DNA of 59,328 nucleotides from Nitrososphaerota archaeon (GTDB lineage Archaea; Thermoproteota; Nitrososphaeria; Nitrososphaerales; UBA183): positions 1 to 59,328 of the forward strand of contig JAFMAU010000010.1 of NCBI GenBank assembly GCA_029784825.1, given 5' to 3'. Position numbers and translations under genes: made by a program. The notes under the pieces are model-generated. The model saw only the letters and a list, made by a program, of their open reading frames with translations. It was not told where the DNA came from and ran no database searches. This document shows, piece after piece, positions 42,604 through 51,134 of the stretch. How positions within the stretch are numbered: position 1 is the first letter of the stretch; each line of letters opens with the position of its first letter.

Positions 42604-43131
42604 TTGACATCAGTCACCAACATCCAGACCGGGCTCAAGGACGTCATGCGCGTCTTCCCGCAGGGCGTGACCGTGGTGACATCCGTGGGCGCCGGCGGGC
42701 CGACCGGAATCACTGTGAGCGCCTTCACTAGCGTTTCGCTCGAACCTCCCCTCGTCTTGATCTCAGTCTCCAAGCAATCCTCGGTCCACCCTTCGTTGCT
42801 CGGCTCGAAGAAATTCGCAGTCAACTTCCTTGCCGACGACCAAAAATCGGTTTCAGACAGGTTCGCCGGCAGGCACGATGTCCCGGACAGGTTCGAGGGG
42901 ATAGGCTTCACCGCCGGGGTGACCGGCTCCCCCGTGATTCAAGGCGCGCGGGCGGTCGTCGAGTGCATCGTCTGGAAGGTCTACGACGGCGGCGACCATT
43001 CCCTCCTGGTCGGAGAGGTGGTCAGAGCATCGAAGCTGAACGACAAGCCTGCGCTTGTCTTCTACATGCAACAGTACACAACGGCGGAGCGCACAGACCA
43101 CGTTGCCCCGCCCGAAGACACCATGTTCTAG
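42604..43131 (+). CDS. Flavin reductase-like FMN-binding protein
   Basis: A 175-residue flavin reductase domain (PF01613): FPQGVTVVTSVGAGGPTGIT, VSAFTSVSLEPPLVLISVSK and FAVNFLADDQ are standard. It reduces FMN with NAD(P)H for a partner, or acts as a small flavoprotein. TTG 42604 sits about 30 bases after ATTTAAG, so it is probably leaderless. No partner monooxygenase is adjacent. Confidence 0.92.
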   Translation: MTSVTNIQTGLKDVMRVFPQGVTVVTSVGAGGPTGITVSAFTSVSLEPPLVLISVSKQSSVHPSLLGSKKFAVNFLADDQKSVSDRFAGRHDVPDRFEGIGFTAGVTGSPVIQGARAVVECIVWKVYDGGDHSLLVGEVVRASKLNDKPALVFYMQQYTTAERTDHVAPPEDTMF

Positions 43132-43135
43132 CCGC

Positions 43136-43349
43136 TCAGCGGGCGTTCATTAGGTACCTTGGCCTGTCCACCATGGTCGGAGGCGAGGGCCTGCGGAAAG
43201 CTCCCGTCTTGGGGGACTTCACCAGCATCGCCTCGTTGAACCAGCTGGCGGGCGCAGGCGCTCCCCAGAAGGTCTGCCTCTGCGGGTCGTTCAGCTTCCA
43301 GCGGATTGGCTCCCAGTCAGGGTGAAGTGGCTGAGGCGGTCGAAGTCAT
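43136..43349 (-). pseudogene. Small gene with internal frameshift (CCC-TGA)
   Basis: The minus strand holds a stretch with strongly coding-like codon use: DWEPIRWKLNDPQRQTFWGA, PASWFNEAMLVKSPKTG, PTMVDRPRYLMNAR. It has no start of its own. An ATG at 43349 opens another frame (MTSTASATSP) that stops at TGA 43319-43317, and a +1 step exactly at CCC-TGA joins the two into a 70-residue protein. It may be a decayed gene, a sequence error, or programmed +1 frameshifting. I do not recognise the family. It converges on the flavin reductase. Confidence 0.35.
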
Positions 43350-43500
43350 GAAGTCGAACGCAAAGGTTGCCGATGTCTGGCTGGGCGAGGCTTCGCTAGA
43401 CTCCCGCCTCGACCTCGGCAAGACCAAGGTGAAAGGCGGGGCGGTCTACAAGTCGGGCTTCACGATGTCTGGTTCCAGAGTCCTCGCCAAGACGCAGTGA
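43348..43500 (+). CDS. Possible small hypothetical protein
   Basis: A 50-residue frame (MKSNAKVADVWLGEASLDSR, then KVKGGAVYKSGFTMSG) with GC-rich third positions like real genes here. It has no clear promoter or ribosome-binding site and no recognised family. A longer form from 43306 overlaps the minus-strand remnant. It could be a shadow; kept with low confidence. Confidence 0.28.
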   Translation: MKSNAKVADVWLGEASLDSRLDLGKTKVKGGAVYKSGFTMSGSRVLAKTQ

Positions 43501-43554
43501 CGGCCAGTTCTCCTCTGCCGTCCTTCTTCCCTCACACGCGTCCAAGGAAGCCCT

Positions 43555-44691
43555 TCAGCGTCTAGTCCGCCGCTTCTCAACGACCCTTACGCCCCGCTTC
43601 GCAAGCTCCGCGAGGAGCTTCCCCACCCGCGGGCCGGTCACAGCGTTCTCTGGGGGAACCACACCCTTGCCTCCTATCTCCCCAGAACCGACCATCTGGG
43701 TCACTATGGAACACGTGTACCCTGTGGTCCTCCCCATGGACGTCACGCCGTCGACTCTGTCGTACTTGTCCACCAAGTCGAACGTGATCCCGCTTCTGCG
43801 GCCCGTGGCCTCCACTCGCATCACAGTCATGTCCTCGGGACCTCCCTCCTGTAGCTTCCTACCCAGCACCGCGTAGGAGACTTCGAGCGGACTTGCCTCC
43901 CCTCCTTCGACCTTGACCTTCTCTCGGGAGAAGTATCCGGACTCCAGGAGGAGGTTCATCTTCTCCGCATGCCCCGGCCACCTGAGCGTCTTCTCGTCCA
44001 TTACACGCATGTCGGACATCGTGTAGACGAGGCTTGCCAGCCCGTCTGTGCAGAACGCTTCCAGGGTCCCCACCGGCTGGGGGAACCTGACCTTCTCGAC
44101 TGTCGAGAAGGGCATGACCTTCACCATCCTGCCTTTGCGCAGCACCCTCGCCTCCTCTATGTACTCCCGGAGAAGCCCCACCACGGAGAAGACGAGCCGG
44201 TAGTCGAAGGGCGGGACCGGCTTCTGTGGCAGCCCGCCGACAAGGATGTGCCCCTCGTCAGCCCCCTTCTGGGACCGGACCCCGTGGGCGAGCAGGATGC
44301 CACCCAGCCCGGGCGCGACTCCGCACCCAGGCACCAGGAGCGCATTCGACCTCAGAGCGGCCTCTTCCAGGGCCATCTGGGGATCCTCGAACGCTATGTC
44401 CACAAGCTTGACGCCAGACTTCGCGGCAGCGGAGTCCACAGGATTGACTGTCCCATGGGGGAGGGCCGACGAGACCACGTCGAAGCCGCGCATGAACTCG
44501 ATAGTGCCCGTCTCGTCCCTTAGGTCCAGCTTGACGGTCGAGAGCTTGCGGGCGCCCACCCTCTTCTGCAGCGCCGCGAGCCTCTCTTCATTCATGTCGG
44601 CGACGACAACACTGTCAACGTCTGGTGACCTCGCCAGGTCCCACGCGATCACGGAACCCATCATTCCAGAGCCGAGAACTCCGACCTTCAC
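43555..44691 (-). CDS. Saccharopine dehydrogenase-like oxidoreductase
   Basis: A 378-residue NAD(P)-dependent enzyme: Rossmann start KVGVLGSGMMGSVIAWDLAR, VVSSALPHGTVNPVDSAAAK, and the family stretch VPGCGVAPGLGGILLAHGVR. The size and the VRFPQPVGTLEAFCTDGLAS region fit lysine 6-dehydrogenase/saccharopine dehydrogenase-like proteins, but the substrate is uncertain. GTG 44691 lies about 25 bases after GCGTTAATACC, a probable promoter. Confidence 0.88.
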   Translation of the reverse strand: MKVGVLGSGMMGSVIAWDLARSPDVDSVVVADMNEERLAALQKRVGARKLSTVKLDLRDETGTIEFMRGFDVVSSALPHGTVNPVDSAAAKSGVKLVDIAFEDPQMALEEAALRSNALLVPGCGVAPGLGGILLAHGVRSQKGADEGHILVGGLPQKPVPPFDYRLVFSVVGLLREYIEEARVLRKGRMVKVMPFSTVEKVRFPQPVGTLEAFCTDGLASLVYTMSDMRVMDEKTLRWPGHAEKMNLLLESGYFSREKVKVEGGEASPLEVSYAVLGRKLQEGGPEDMTVMRVEATGRRSGITFDLVDKYDRVDGVTSMGRTTGYTCSIVTQMVGSGEIGGKGVVPPENAVTGPRVGKLLAELAKRGVRVVEKRRTRR

Positions 44692-44793
44692 ACCCGCCTG
44701 CGCGCTTTCGGCGGTATTAACGCTTAGTCAGCCTGAACTTGCAGGTTCCGGGTCACGCCAGGCGGCCGTGTCCCCGTGAGAGTGTGGATGTGC

Positions 44794-45456
44794 CTACCCA
44801 GAAATCAGAATGTAGGCGCCAATGATTGCAATTACAATCCCCACCAGCGAGTTGTTGTACTTTTCTGGGATTCTCTCGAAGGCCTTTGCAAGCCCAGCTG
44901 TGCCAATCTGGACCAAGAGTACAAGCGTCAAGAGGGATGCCAGCGCAAAGACCAGCGACAACAACAGTGCGGAATACAGGCCCGATGGTATCGCCGCAAG
45001 GAACACCGGTGTGATGCTCATGTCCGGAGAAAGTGCCGCGCCGAGAATGGCGAAGTAGCCAACACCCCTGGACAGATTCACACGCTCTGATTCTTTCAGC
45101 CCGTCCTCGCCTTCGAGGACTTGTCCCGACCGCGTCATAAACGGCCGAACACCAACGAGCATTCCGAATACGACCATGATCAAGCCTATGCCCGCATTGA
45201 GGTAGAACGACATCAATCTGGAGAATTCGATCCCCACGAGCACGACACCGAGGCCGATAAGCACAGAGAGACCTATGTGGCCAAACGCAGTGGCGAGGGA
45301 TGCTCCAAAGACTCTTGCACGACTCCATTTCGAATTCTTGCCGAGGACGCACAAAGTGACCCAGTGGTCGGGGGCGGACATGTGGAGGATCCCGACTGCG
45401 GCAGCTCCAACGAGAAGCGGGTTCAGACTGGCAGAGCCGCCAAGGGCAGGAAGCAC
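44794..45456 (-). CDS. NicO/UreH-like metal permease
   Basis: A 220-residue protein with about six TM helices. TM1 contains ILHMSAPDHWVTL, matching the HxxxxDH motif of nickel/cobalt transporters and the related UreH family; FGHIGLSVLIGLGV provides another His in TM2. The family moves Ni2+ or Co2+ in or out, or has related roles. Together with the NikR-like regulator and ABC-3 genes 3 kb upstream it suggests metal supply for the [NiFe] hydrogenase. GTG 45456 is the chosen start. Confidence 0.75.
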   Translation of the reverse strand: MLPALGGSASLNPLLVGAAAVGILHMSAPDHWVTLCVLGKNSKWSRARVFGASLATAFGHIGLSVLIGLGVVLVGIEFSRLMSFYLNAGIGLIMVVFGMLVGVRPFMTRSGQVLEGEDGLKESERVNLSRGVGYFAILGAALSPDMSITPVFLAAIPSGLYSALLLSLVFALASLLTLVLLVQIGTAGLAKAFERIPEKYNNSLVGIVIAIIGAYILISG

Positions 45457-45618
45457 GGCTTCGCCTCTGCTCGGATTGGCCTATTGAACCCTTGCAGGCA
45501 GCTTCGGAGGGGTCCAATGCCCAGCCACCCCTCGGGGTATGATTTCGCTGTGCGACCCGCCGACATCGCGGAGCCCGCCATCGGCACTTTAATTAGAGGA
45601 CTGTCTGCCTGCAACTTC

Positions 45619-46158
45619 ATGGAAATCCGCAGGTCCCTCGACTCTCCGGTGTCCAGTTACGTTTCGAAGGATTTCGTCAAGGTCTCGACCAACGATTCGG
45701 TCGCCGACGCAGCCGAGGCGATGAAAGAGGCGAACGCGGGAGAGGCAATAGTCCTCAAGGGAGGCAAACCCATAGGCATAGTCACGGAGAGGGACATCCT
45801 GTACAAGGTCGTCGCCTCCGGCAAGAACCCATCGACTACCGAAGTGTCTGCCGTGATGAGCTCCCCGGTCGAAAGCGTAGGAGCTGACTCCAAGGTGGGG
45901 GACGCGATAGCAAAGATGTCGAAGCTGGGCATCCGGCGCCTCCTGGTCATGAAGAATGGGAAACTGGAGGGCATAGTGACCCAGAAGAGGATGGTTTCTG
46001 GACAGGAGAACGTGGAGCTACCGGAGCTGGTCAACCCGAAGGGCATAGCGTGCCCCTACTGCGGAGCTGTCCTGAAGGACGCCGAAGAGCTCTCAAAGCA
46101 CATGGATCAGCTTCACGTCGGCGAAGGGCTCCTCGAGGGCGACCGTAGAAAGTGGTAG
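45619..46158 (+). CDS. CBS-pair protein with C-terminal zinc finger
   Basis: A 179-residue protein: two CBS motifs (about residues 8-65, VSTNDSVADAAEAMKEANAG to GIVTERDILYKV, and 72-130), then a zinc finger CPYCGAVLKDAEELSKHMDQ followed by LH, a CxxC-x12-HxxxH layout. CBS pairs bind adenosine nucleotides; the finger suggests nucleic-acid or protein contact. ATG 45619 lies about 28 bases after CTTTAATTAG, so it is leaderless. Confidence 0.9.
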   Translation: MEIRRSLDSPVSSYVSKDFVKVSTNDSVADAAEAMKEANAGEAIVLKGGKPIGIVTERDILYKVVASGKNPSTTEVSAVMSSPVESVGADSKVGDAIAKMSKLGIRRLLVMKNGKLEGIVTQKRMVSGQENVELPELVNPKGIACPYCGAVLKDAEELSKHMDQLHVGEGLLEGDRRKW

Positions 46159-46159
46159 T

Positions 46160-47512
46160 CTATCCCAGGAAGTACTCGATGCTCTGGGCGATCCAGAAGA
46201 TCCCCTTCTGGAGGTAGTCCAACCTCAGGCGCTCGTTGGGGGCGTGCATCCCGCTGTCGCTGCTCGAGACGCCTATGGAGACCGCCGATGCTCCGTAGTC
46301 GCGAGTGAAGATGTAGAGCGGCCCGGTCCCCGCTGAGGACACCTCCACGTTTGGCTTCTTCCCATAGACCTCCTCGCCCGCCCTCATGGCGGCCCTCGCG
46401 AGGGGGTCCTTGGCGCTGGTCCTGGCCGCAGGCTCCATGCTCTCAAGCTTGATCTCGACGTCTCCGAAGCCGTTCTTCTCCAGGTGCGCCCTGAACTTCT
46501 TCATCAGGTCTTCCGGGTCCTGCTTGGGGACGAGCCTGAAATCCATCTTGCAGTGAATCTCCATGGGCAGCACCGTCTTGCCGCCGGGTCCCTGATAGCC
46601 CGCCCAGATCCCGGCTATGTTCGCAGTGGGCCTCTGGACCAGCGCCTTCTTGACCTGGTCGATTCCCATCCCGCCCACGAAGGCCTTCGCGGCGTGGGAG
46701 GCGAGGAACTCCTTCTCCTCGAAGACCCCTTGGTTGATCAGCTCAAGTTCTTCCTCAGTGAGATTCTCGACCTCGTCGTACCATCCGGGGACAAGGATTC
46801 TCTCGCTCTCGTCCTTGAGCGTGTTGAGGAGTCTCACCATCCTCCAGGGAGCGCTGGGCAACACGGCCGCGAAGCTGCTGTGCTGGTCGGCCTGCAGGCT
46901 CTTCACCACCAACTCGAGATAGACCATGCCCTTCATTCCGAGCGACATGTAGGGCCGCCCGTGCAGGTCAGTCTCCCCGTACTCCCAGAAAACTCCGTCC
47001 GCCTTGAAGAGGTCGTGGTTCTTCGAGACGTAGTCGTGGAGGTGGACGCTGCCGGTCTCCTCCTCCCCTTCGAAGCAGAACTTCATGTTGCAGGGAGGTT
47101 CGCCGTTCACCTTGATGTACGCCTCGACCAGCTTGAGCCTTGACACCAGCTCGCCCTTGTCGTCGGCTGCTCCCCTGCCATACACGGCTCCGTCCCGGAT
47201 CTCCGGCTTGAACGGACCCGACTTCCACAGCTCCAAAGGCTCCTCCGGCTGCACGTCGTAGTGGTTGTAGAACAGCACAGTCTTGCCTGACTTGGTCGAC
47301 TTGACTTCGCCATAGACGAGCGGCGCGGCCCCCTCCATTCTCAGCACCCTGGTCTTCGCTCCTATCTCCTGCAGCATCTTCTCGACCAGGGAGGCGCACT
47401 CTTCGATGCCCTCCTTCCTGGCTGAGACGCTGGGCTGGGCGACCAGCCGCATCACGTCCTTCGCGAACCTGGGGGTGTTCTCTGTCACGTACTTCCTGAA
47501 TCTCTCTTCCAA
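46160..47512 (-). CDS. M20 family metallopeptidase (dipeptidase-like)
   Basis: A 450-residue di-zinc peptidase. VLFYNHYDVQP gives the first zinc His and the catalytic Asp, GRGAADDKGE the bridging Asp, CFEGEEETGS the catalytic Glu pair, and the C-terminal MHAPNERLRLDYLQKG the last His. It belongs to the carnosinase/PepV-like group that cuts short peptides or N-acyl amino acids in the cytoplasm. It starts at TTG 47512. Confidence 0.95.
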   Translation of the reverse strand: MEERFRKYVTENTPRFAKDVMRLVAQPSVSARKEGIEECASLVEKMLQEIGAKTRVLRMEGAAPLVYGEVKSTKSGKTVLFYNHYDVQPEEPLELWKSGPFKPEIRDGAVYGRGAADDKGELVSRLKLVEAYIKVNGEPPCNMKFCFEGEEETGSVHLHDYVSKNHDLFKADGVFWEYGETDLHGRPYMSLGMKGMVYLELVVKSLQADQHSSFAAVLPSAPWRMVRLLNTLKDESERILVPGWYDEVENLTEEELELINQGVFEEKEFLASHAAKAFVGGMGIDQVKKALVQRPTANIAGIWAGYQGPGGKTVLPMEIHCKMDFRLVPKQDPEDLMKKFRAHLEKNGFGDVEIKLESMEPAARTSAKDPLARAAMRAGEEVYGKKPNVEVSSAGTGPLYIFTRDYGASAVSIGVSSSDSGMHAPNERLRLDYLQKGIFWIAQSIEYFLG

Positions 47513-47665
47513 CCCACGGTTACACCTGTTCCCGACGCTCCCTCCCTATGGGATATAACGTTAGAGCCCTCCGGTCATGCCAGTGAATGCAGGGCGGGAT
47601 TCGGGGAGCGGGAGGCTTCCCGAAGCTGTTAGGGGTCTCGGATAAACCCCAGGGCAGGTAAGCGT

Positions 47666-48217
47666 TTGTCGTTGACACAATCAGAAGTGCAGCCGGCGGA
47701 ATTGAACGGCCTGAGCTTGAAGAAGCTGGGCGAGATCATCGAGCTTGCAACGAAGCAGCCTGAGAAGGTTGGCGAGTTCAACAACTGGAAGGCGAGGGTG
47801 AAGTGGCTGGGCGGGTTCAGGTCCCGAGCCTACATCAGAGACCATGCCTTTCTCATCGACGAACCATCTGATCTGGCTGGCGTCGACACGTCACCAAACG
47901 CCGTCGAGTATGTGCTCGCTGCACTCGGAGGATGTTTTACGGTCGGCTTCGCGTTGAACGCAACCAAGAGGGGTATCAAGGTGGACGCGCTGGAGGTTGC
48001 GCTTGATGGCAAGCTGGACAACGTCCTGACCTTCTTCGGGCTCAGCGACAAGGGACACCCGGGCTACAAGGAGATCAAGGCGAAACTGTTCGTGAAGACG
48101 AGCGCGGATCCAAAGATTGTGGACGAGGTGTGGAAGGAGACCCTAGCCACCTCACCCGTCGCCAACACGCTGACTCGCAGCGTCACAATAGTGCCACAGG
48201 TCAGCGTGGCGAGATAG
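47666..48217 (+). CDS. OsmC-like protein, second cysteine missing
   Basis: A 183-residue OsmC/Ohr fold: YVLAALGGCFTVGFALNATK carries the first cysteine on the central helix. In peroxide-reducing OsmC/Ohr proteins a second Cys follows in a CPV motif; here the place reads TSPVANTLTRS, with Ser. It may therefore not be a classical thiol peroxidase. It starts at TTG 47666 (TTG 47672 is also possible). Confidence 0.88.
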   Translation: MSLTQSEVQPAELNGLSLKKLGEIIELATKQPEKVGEFNNWKARVKWLGGFRSRAYIRDHAFLIDEPSDLAGVDTSPNAVEYVLAALGGCFTVGFALNATKRGIKVDALEVALDGKLDNVLTFFGLSDKGHPGYKEIKAKLFVKTSADPKIVDEVWKETLATSPVANTLTRSVTIVPQVSVAR

Positions 48218-48247
48218 CCCCTGGCCGACTTAGCCTTCCAAACCACG

Positions 48248-49381
48248 ATGGTGGGCAGCTGGCCCAGGCCGAGCTGGCTCCTCGGGGAGCTTGAGAAGAA
48301 GAACGACGGCAGGATACCGTACGAGGACTTCTCTAGGCGGGCTGACGAGGCGGTACTGCTCTCCCTGAAGCAGCAGGAAGACGCAGGACTGGACGTCGTC
48401 ACCGACGGCGAACAGCGGCGTGACAGCTTCTACTCCTTCGTCGCGGACAAGGTAGACGGCATCAAGCTCATCACAGTCTCCGAGCTGATTGACTACGTCG
48501 AAGACAAGGCGATGTACGAACGGATCCTCAGGACGCTCGACGTGCCTGCGTTCGCCATCAAGAGCCCCGTGGCCGTAGGTGAAATCAAGAAGAGGAAGCC
48601 CCTGGCTGCGGACGAGCTTTCGTTCCTCAGGGGGCATACCAAGAGACCAATCAAGGTCCCCCTTCCAGGCCCGTTCATGCTCACCAGAGCTAGCTGGGTC
48701 GAACCCCTTTCGAGGGAGGCCTACAGGACCAGAGACGAGCTGGCCGCTGCCTACGTGAAGCTGCTCAGGGAAGAAATCATCCAGCTCCGCGACGCAGGAG
48801 CGTCCTTCGTACAGCTCGACGAACCGACGTTGACCGAGGTGGTCTACGGCGGGGCCGACGCCGGCACCTTCATGTGCGCAGCCATACTCTCAAAGGTGGA
48901 ACCCAAGGAGGAGCTCACCTTCGCCACCGGCCTGGTCAACCAGGTGGCCAAGGGCATCACAGGCGTCAAGCTCGGCGTTCACGTTTGTAGGGGCAATTGG
49001 AGCCGGAGCGACGATTCGCTTCTGACGGGCGACTACTCGCCTCTCATCCCCTACTTCCAGGAGATGAAGGTTGACCAGCTTGTCCTGGAGTTCGCCACCG
49101 AGAGAGCCGGGTCGCTCTCCGTCTTCGACGGGGCGGCTGACGGCAAGGAGATAGGTTTGGGCGTCGTCAATCCCAGGTCAGACCGTGTGGAGTCGACCGA
49201 GGAGATAATCGCCAAGGCCAGAGAGGCGACCAAGTATTTCGACCCCTCGCACATCTACCTCAACCCTGACTGCGGCTTCGCGACCTTCGCCGAGGTTCCG
49301 CTGAACGCGGCCGATACAGCTCAGAGGAAACTGTCCTCCATTTCCAAAGCTGCACTCGAATTGAGAAGAGAATGCGGATAA
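48248..49381 (+). CDS. MetE-like cobalamin-independent methionine synthase domain
   Basis: A 377-residue protein equal to the C-terminal catalytic domain of MetE. It starts MVGSWPRPSWLLGELEKK, has LDEPTLTEV, the zinc ligands in GVHVCRGN and LNPDCGFATF and a Glu in EFATERAG. Archaeal short forms lack the N-terminal half of MetE and may take the methyl group from a corrinoid protein rather than folate. ATG 48248; codons ACC ACG just upstream are also homologous, so the start could be a few residues earlier. Confidence 0.92.
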   Translation: MVGSWPRPSWLLGELEKKNDGRIPYEDFSRRADEAVLLSLKQQEDAGLDVVTDGEQRRDSFYSFVADKVDGIKLITVSELIDYVEDKAMYERILRTLDVPAFAIKSPVAVGEIKKRKPLAADELSFLRGHTKRPIKVPLPGPFMLTRASWVEPLSREAYRTRDELAAAYVKLLREEIIQLRDAGASFVQLDEPTLTEVVYGGADAGTFMCAAILSKVEPKEELTFATGLVNQVAKGITGVKLGVHVCRGNWSRSDDSLLTGDYSPLIPYFQEMKVDQLVLEFATERAGSLSVFDGAADGKEIGLGVVNPRSDRVESTEEIIAKAREATKYFDPSHIYLNPDCGFATFAEVPLNAADTAQRKLSSISKAALELRRECG

Positions 49382-49527
49382 AGGGACGTGATCCCTCCAT
49401 TTCTCATCAACTGATTTTTGTTCCTATTTCCTTCGTCATTGACCATGACAGCTTGCAGGCTTGCTCTCAGAACCCGAGAATCGTGCTCCAGCCATAAGTA
49501 TCGCAGAACGTCCTAACGACTTGGACG

Positions 49528-50211
49528 ATGGCAACGAACACAGCCGTGCTGGTTGTGGGCTCCATGATTGCGGTTTTCATAATCGGTCTCGGCATGGGGT
49601 GGGCCTTCCAGACCACCGTAAGCCCTGGCTCCGCTTCAACCTCGAACGCACAGACACAGAGCAGCGTCGTCTCGCGCGGACCATTCCTCCTAACCTTGGT
49701 GGAGATAATGCAGAACACCTGGAACTCGAGCGCGGGTATGCAGCCGAAGTTCTTCTTGCTGGGGGGCGATGGCCTCGAATCTTCGGCGAACATATCGCTG
49801 CCCGCCGACAGACCAATCCAGCTTACGATTATTTCCTACGACACACCCACACCTGACTCTACGAACGCAGAGGGGATTGTCTCGGGGACCGTCGGGGGGA
49901 CAGTCTACGTGATCAACGGGTCGGTCGCTGCGGGGACGGTGAATGTGTCCATGGCCATGGCTGCAGATTGGGGGCAGAACGTCACAGCTGCACCGGCAAG
50001 CCAGCTTGCTCACACCTTCACCATCCAGCAGTTGGGCATCAACATTCCCGTCGTAGCCGATTCGACTGTCATAGCCGACCTTGAAATCCACCAGACTGGT
50101 ACCTTCACCTGGCTGTGCATGACACCGTGCGGGCTGGGCAACGACGGCAATCTAGGTGCGATGGCCACGCCAGGCTGGATGATGGGCAGCGTTGTCGCAT
50201 CTGGGACATAG
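49528..50211 (+). CDS. Membrane-anchored cupredoxin with CuA-like cysteine pair
   Basis: A 227-residue protein: N-terminal signal anchor (residues 5-27), Ser/Thr-rich linker, then a cupredoxin-like beta domain. Probable metal ligands are His in LAHTFTIQQ and, near the end, WLCMTPCGLGNDGNLGAM with Cys-x3-Cys and a late Met, a layout close to the CuA loop of oxidase subunit II but without its His between Cys and Met. It could be an electron carrier or copper carrier outside the cell. A CATAAGTAT box at about 49493-49501 fits a leaderless start at ATG 49528. Confidence 0.78.
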   Translation: MATNTAVLVVGSMIAVFIIGLGMGWAFQTTVSPGSASTSNAQTQSSVVSRGPFLLTLVEIMQNTWNSSAGMQPKFFLLGGDGLESSANISLPADRPIQLTIISYDTPTPDSTNAEGIVSGTVGGTVYVINGSVAAGTVNVSMAMAADWGQNVTAAPASQLAHTFTIQQLGINIPVVADSTVIADLEIHQTGTFTWLCMTPCGLGNDGNLGAMATPGWMMGSVVASGT

Positions 50212-50410
50212 AGCGCATTTCAGGGCTTGGTTCCCGAGAAGTCATCCCGTATGGGTCAGAATCGTGAAGCTCAGTCAACACACGGAGCTTGCTGAAACGG
50301 GGATTTCGAGAAGCAAACAAGCGAGGACTGACCCCTCCGGCCCCGCGGCGTACTGGTCCGTCGCCCCCTCCTGCTTAATTTCCGGGCATTCCTGGCAGAG
50401 GCGGGCTAAC

Positions 50411-50995
50411 ATGAAACGAGTGGAGCTCTTTCTTGTCACTCTTGGCCTTGCTGTCGCGGGGCTCGTCTCCGCCACCATTTGGTACTTGAGCGCGTTTCAA
50501 CGATATAACGGAACCCTTGCGGGAGTGATGGGGCAAATGATGGGCAACCAGACCCCCTACGGCATGACCACTGCGATGCCTTCCTACCTGTGGGCCCTGT
50601 TCGCCGCCCTGACTGTGTTGGCGGTCGCTGGGGTTGGTGGGTTGGCCTACTATCTGGCCTACCCGGAAATCAGACCAGTCGCAGTCTCCGCCGGACCAGC
50701 GCCGAACGTGTCCGAGAGTCCGGACAAACCGAGGTTGGAGTGGTCTGCGCTTCTCCGTACGTCGAAGCCCGAAGAGAAGAGGGTCCTGGAGGTCATCGCG
50801 TCCCACGACGGGAAGTACCTACAGAAGTTCATAGTCAAGGAATCGGGGCTGAGCAGGCTGAAGACGCACAGGATAGTCTCCCGCTTCGCGGAAAGGGGGA
50901 TAGTCCTGGTCGCCAAGAGCGGGAACACGAACGAGGTGTCTCTAGCCCTATGGTTGAAGCCCGACGTCGCTGCTGGAAAGAGCCACAGCGCCTAG
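50411..50995 (+). CDS. Membrane protein with cytoplasmic winged-helix domain
   Basis: A 194-residue protein: TM1 (8-28), an extracytoplasmic Met/Gly-rich loop MGQMMGNQTPYGMTTAMP, TM2 (52-77), then a C-terminal winged HTH (EEKRVLEVIASHDGKYLQKF, SRLKTHRIVSRFAERGIVLV). This is the layout of archaeal membrane-bound transcription regulators. The Met-rich outer loop between the helices could sense copper and the inner domain bind DNA; that is inference. It sits between the two cupredoxin genes. Confidence 0.8.
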   Translation: MKRVELFLVTLGLAVAGLVSATIWYLSAFQRYNGTLAGVMGQMMGNQTPYGMTTAMPSYLWALFAALTVLAVAGVGGLAYYLAYPEIRPVAVSAGPAPNVSESPDKPRLEWSALLRTSKPEEKRVLEVIASHDGKYLQKFIVKESGLSRLKTHRIVSRFAERGIVLVAKSGNTNEVSLALWLKPDVAAGKSHSA

Positions 50996-51055
50996 AGGTC
51001 TCCATCTGCCAGCATGTCCTTGCAAGAATTGCAGGTTCTTGACCTGATTCGCTGA

Positions 51056-51083
51056 CTGAAACCGTTTCACCACATCGTTTCAG
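51056..51083. promoter_or_regulatory. Inverted repeats upstream of plastocyanin-like gene
   Basis: CTGAAAC (51056-51062) pairs with GTTTCAG (51077-51083), and an inner GTTTCA (51064-51069) makes a second, tighter palindrome TGAAAC-C-GTTTCA. Three half-sites in 28 bases, 52 bases before the ACG start, suggest an operator for a dimeric regulator such as the Lrp-TRASH or the membrane HTH protein. Binding partner is inferred. Confidence 0.45.
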
Positions 51084-51134
51084 CGAACTGCGATAACCCA
51101 TCTCCGCCATGGTACCGCTGGAGGTGAAAGGAAA

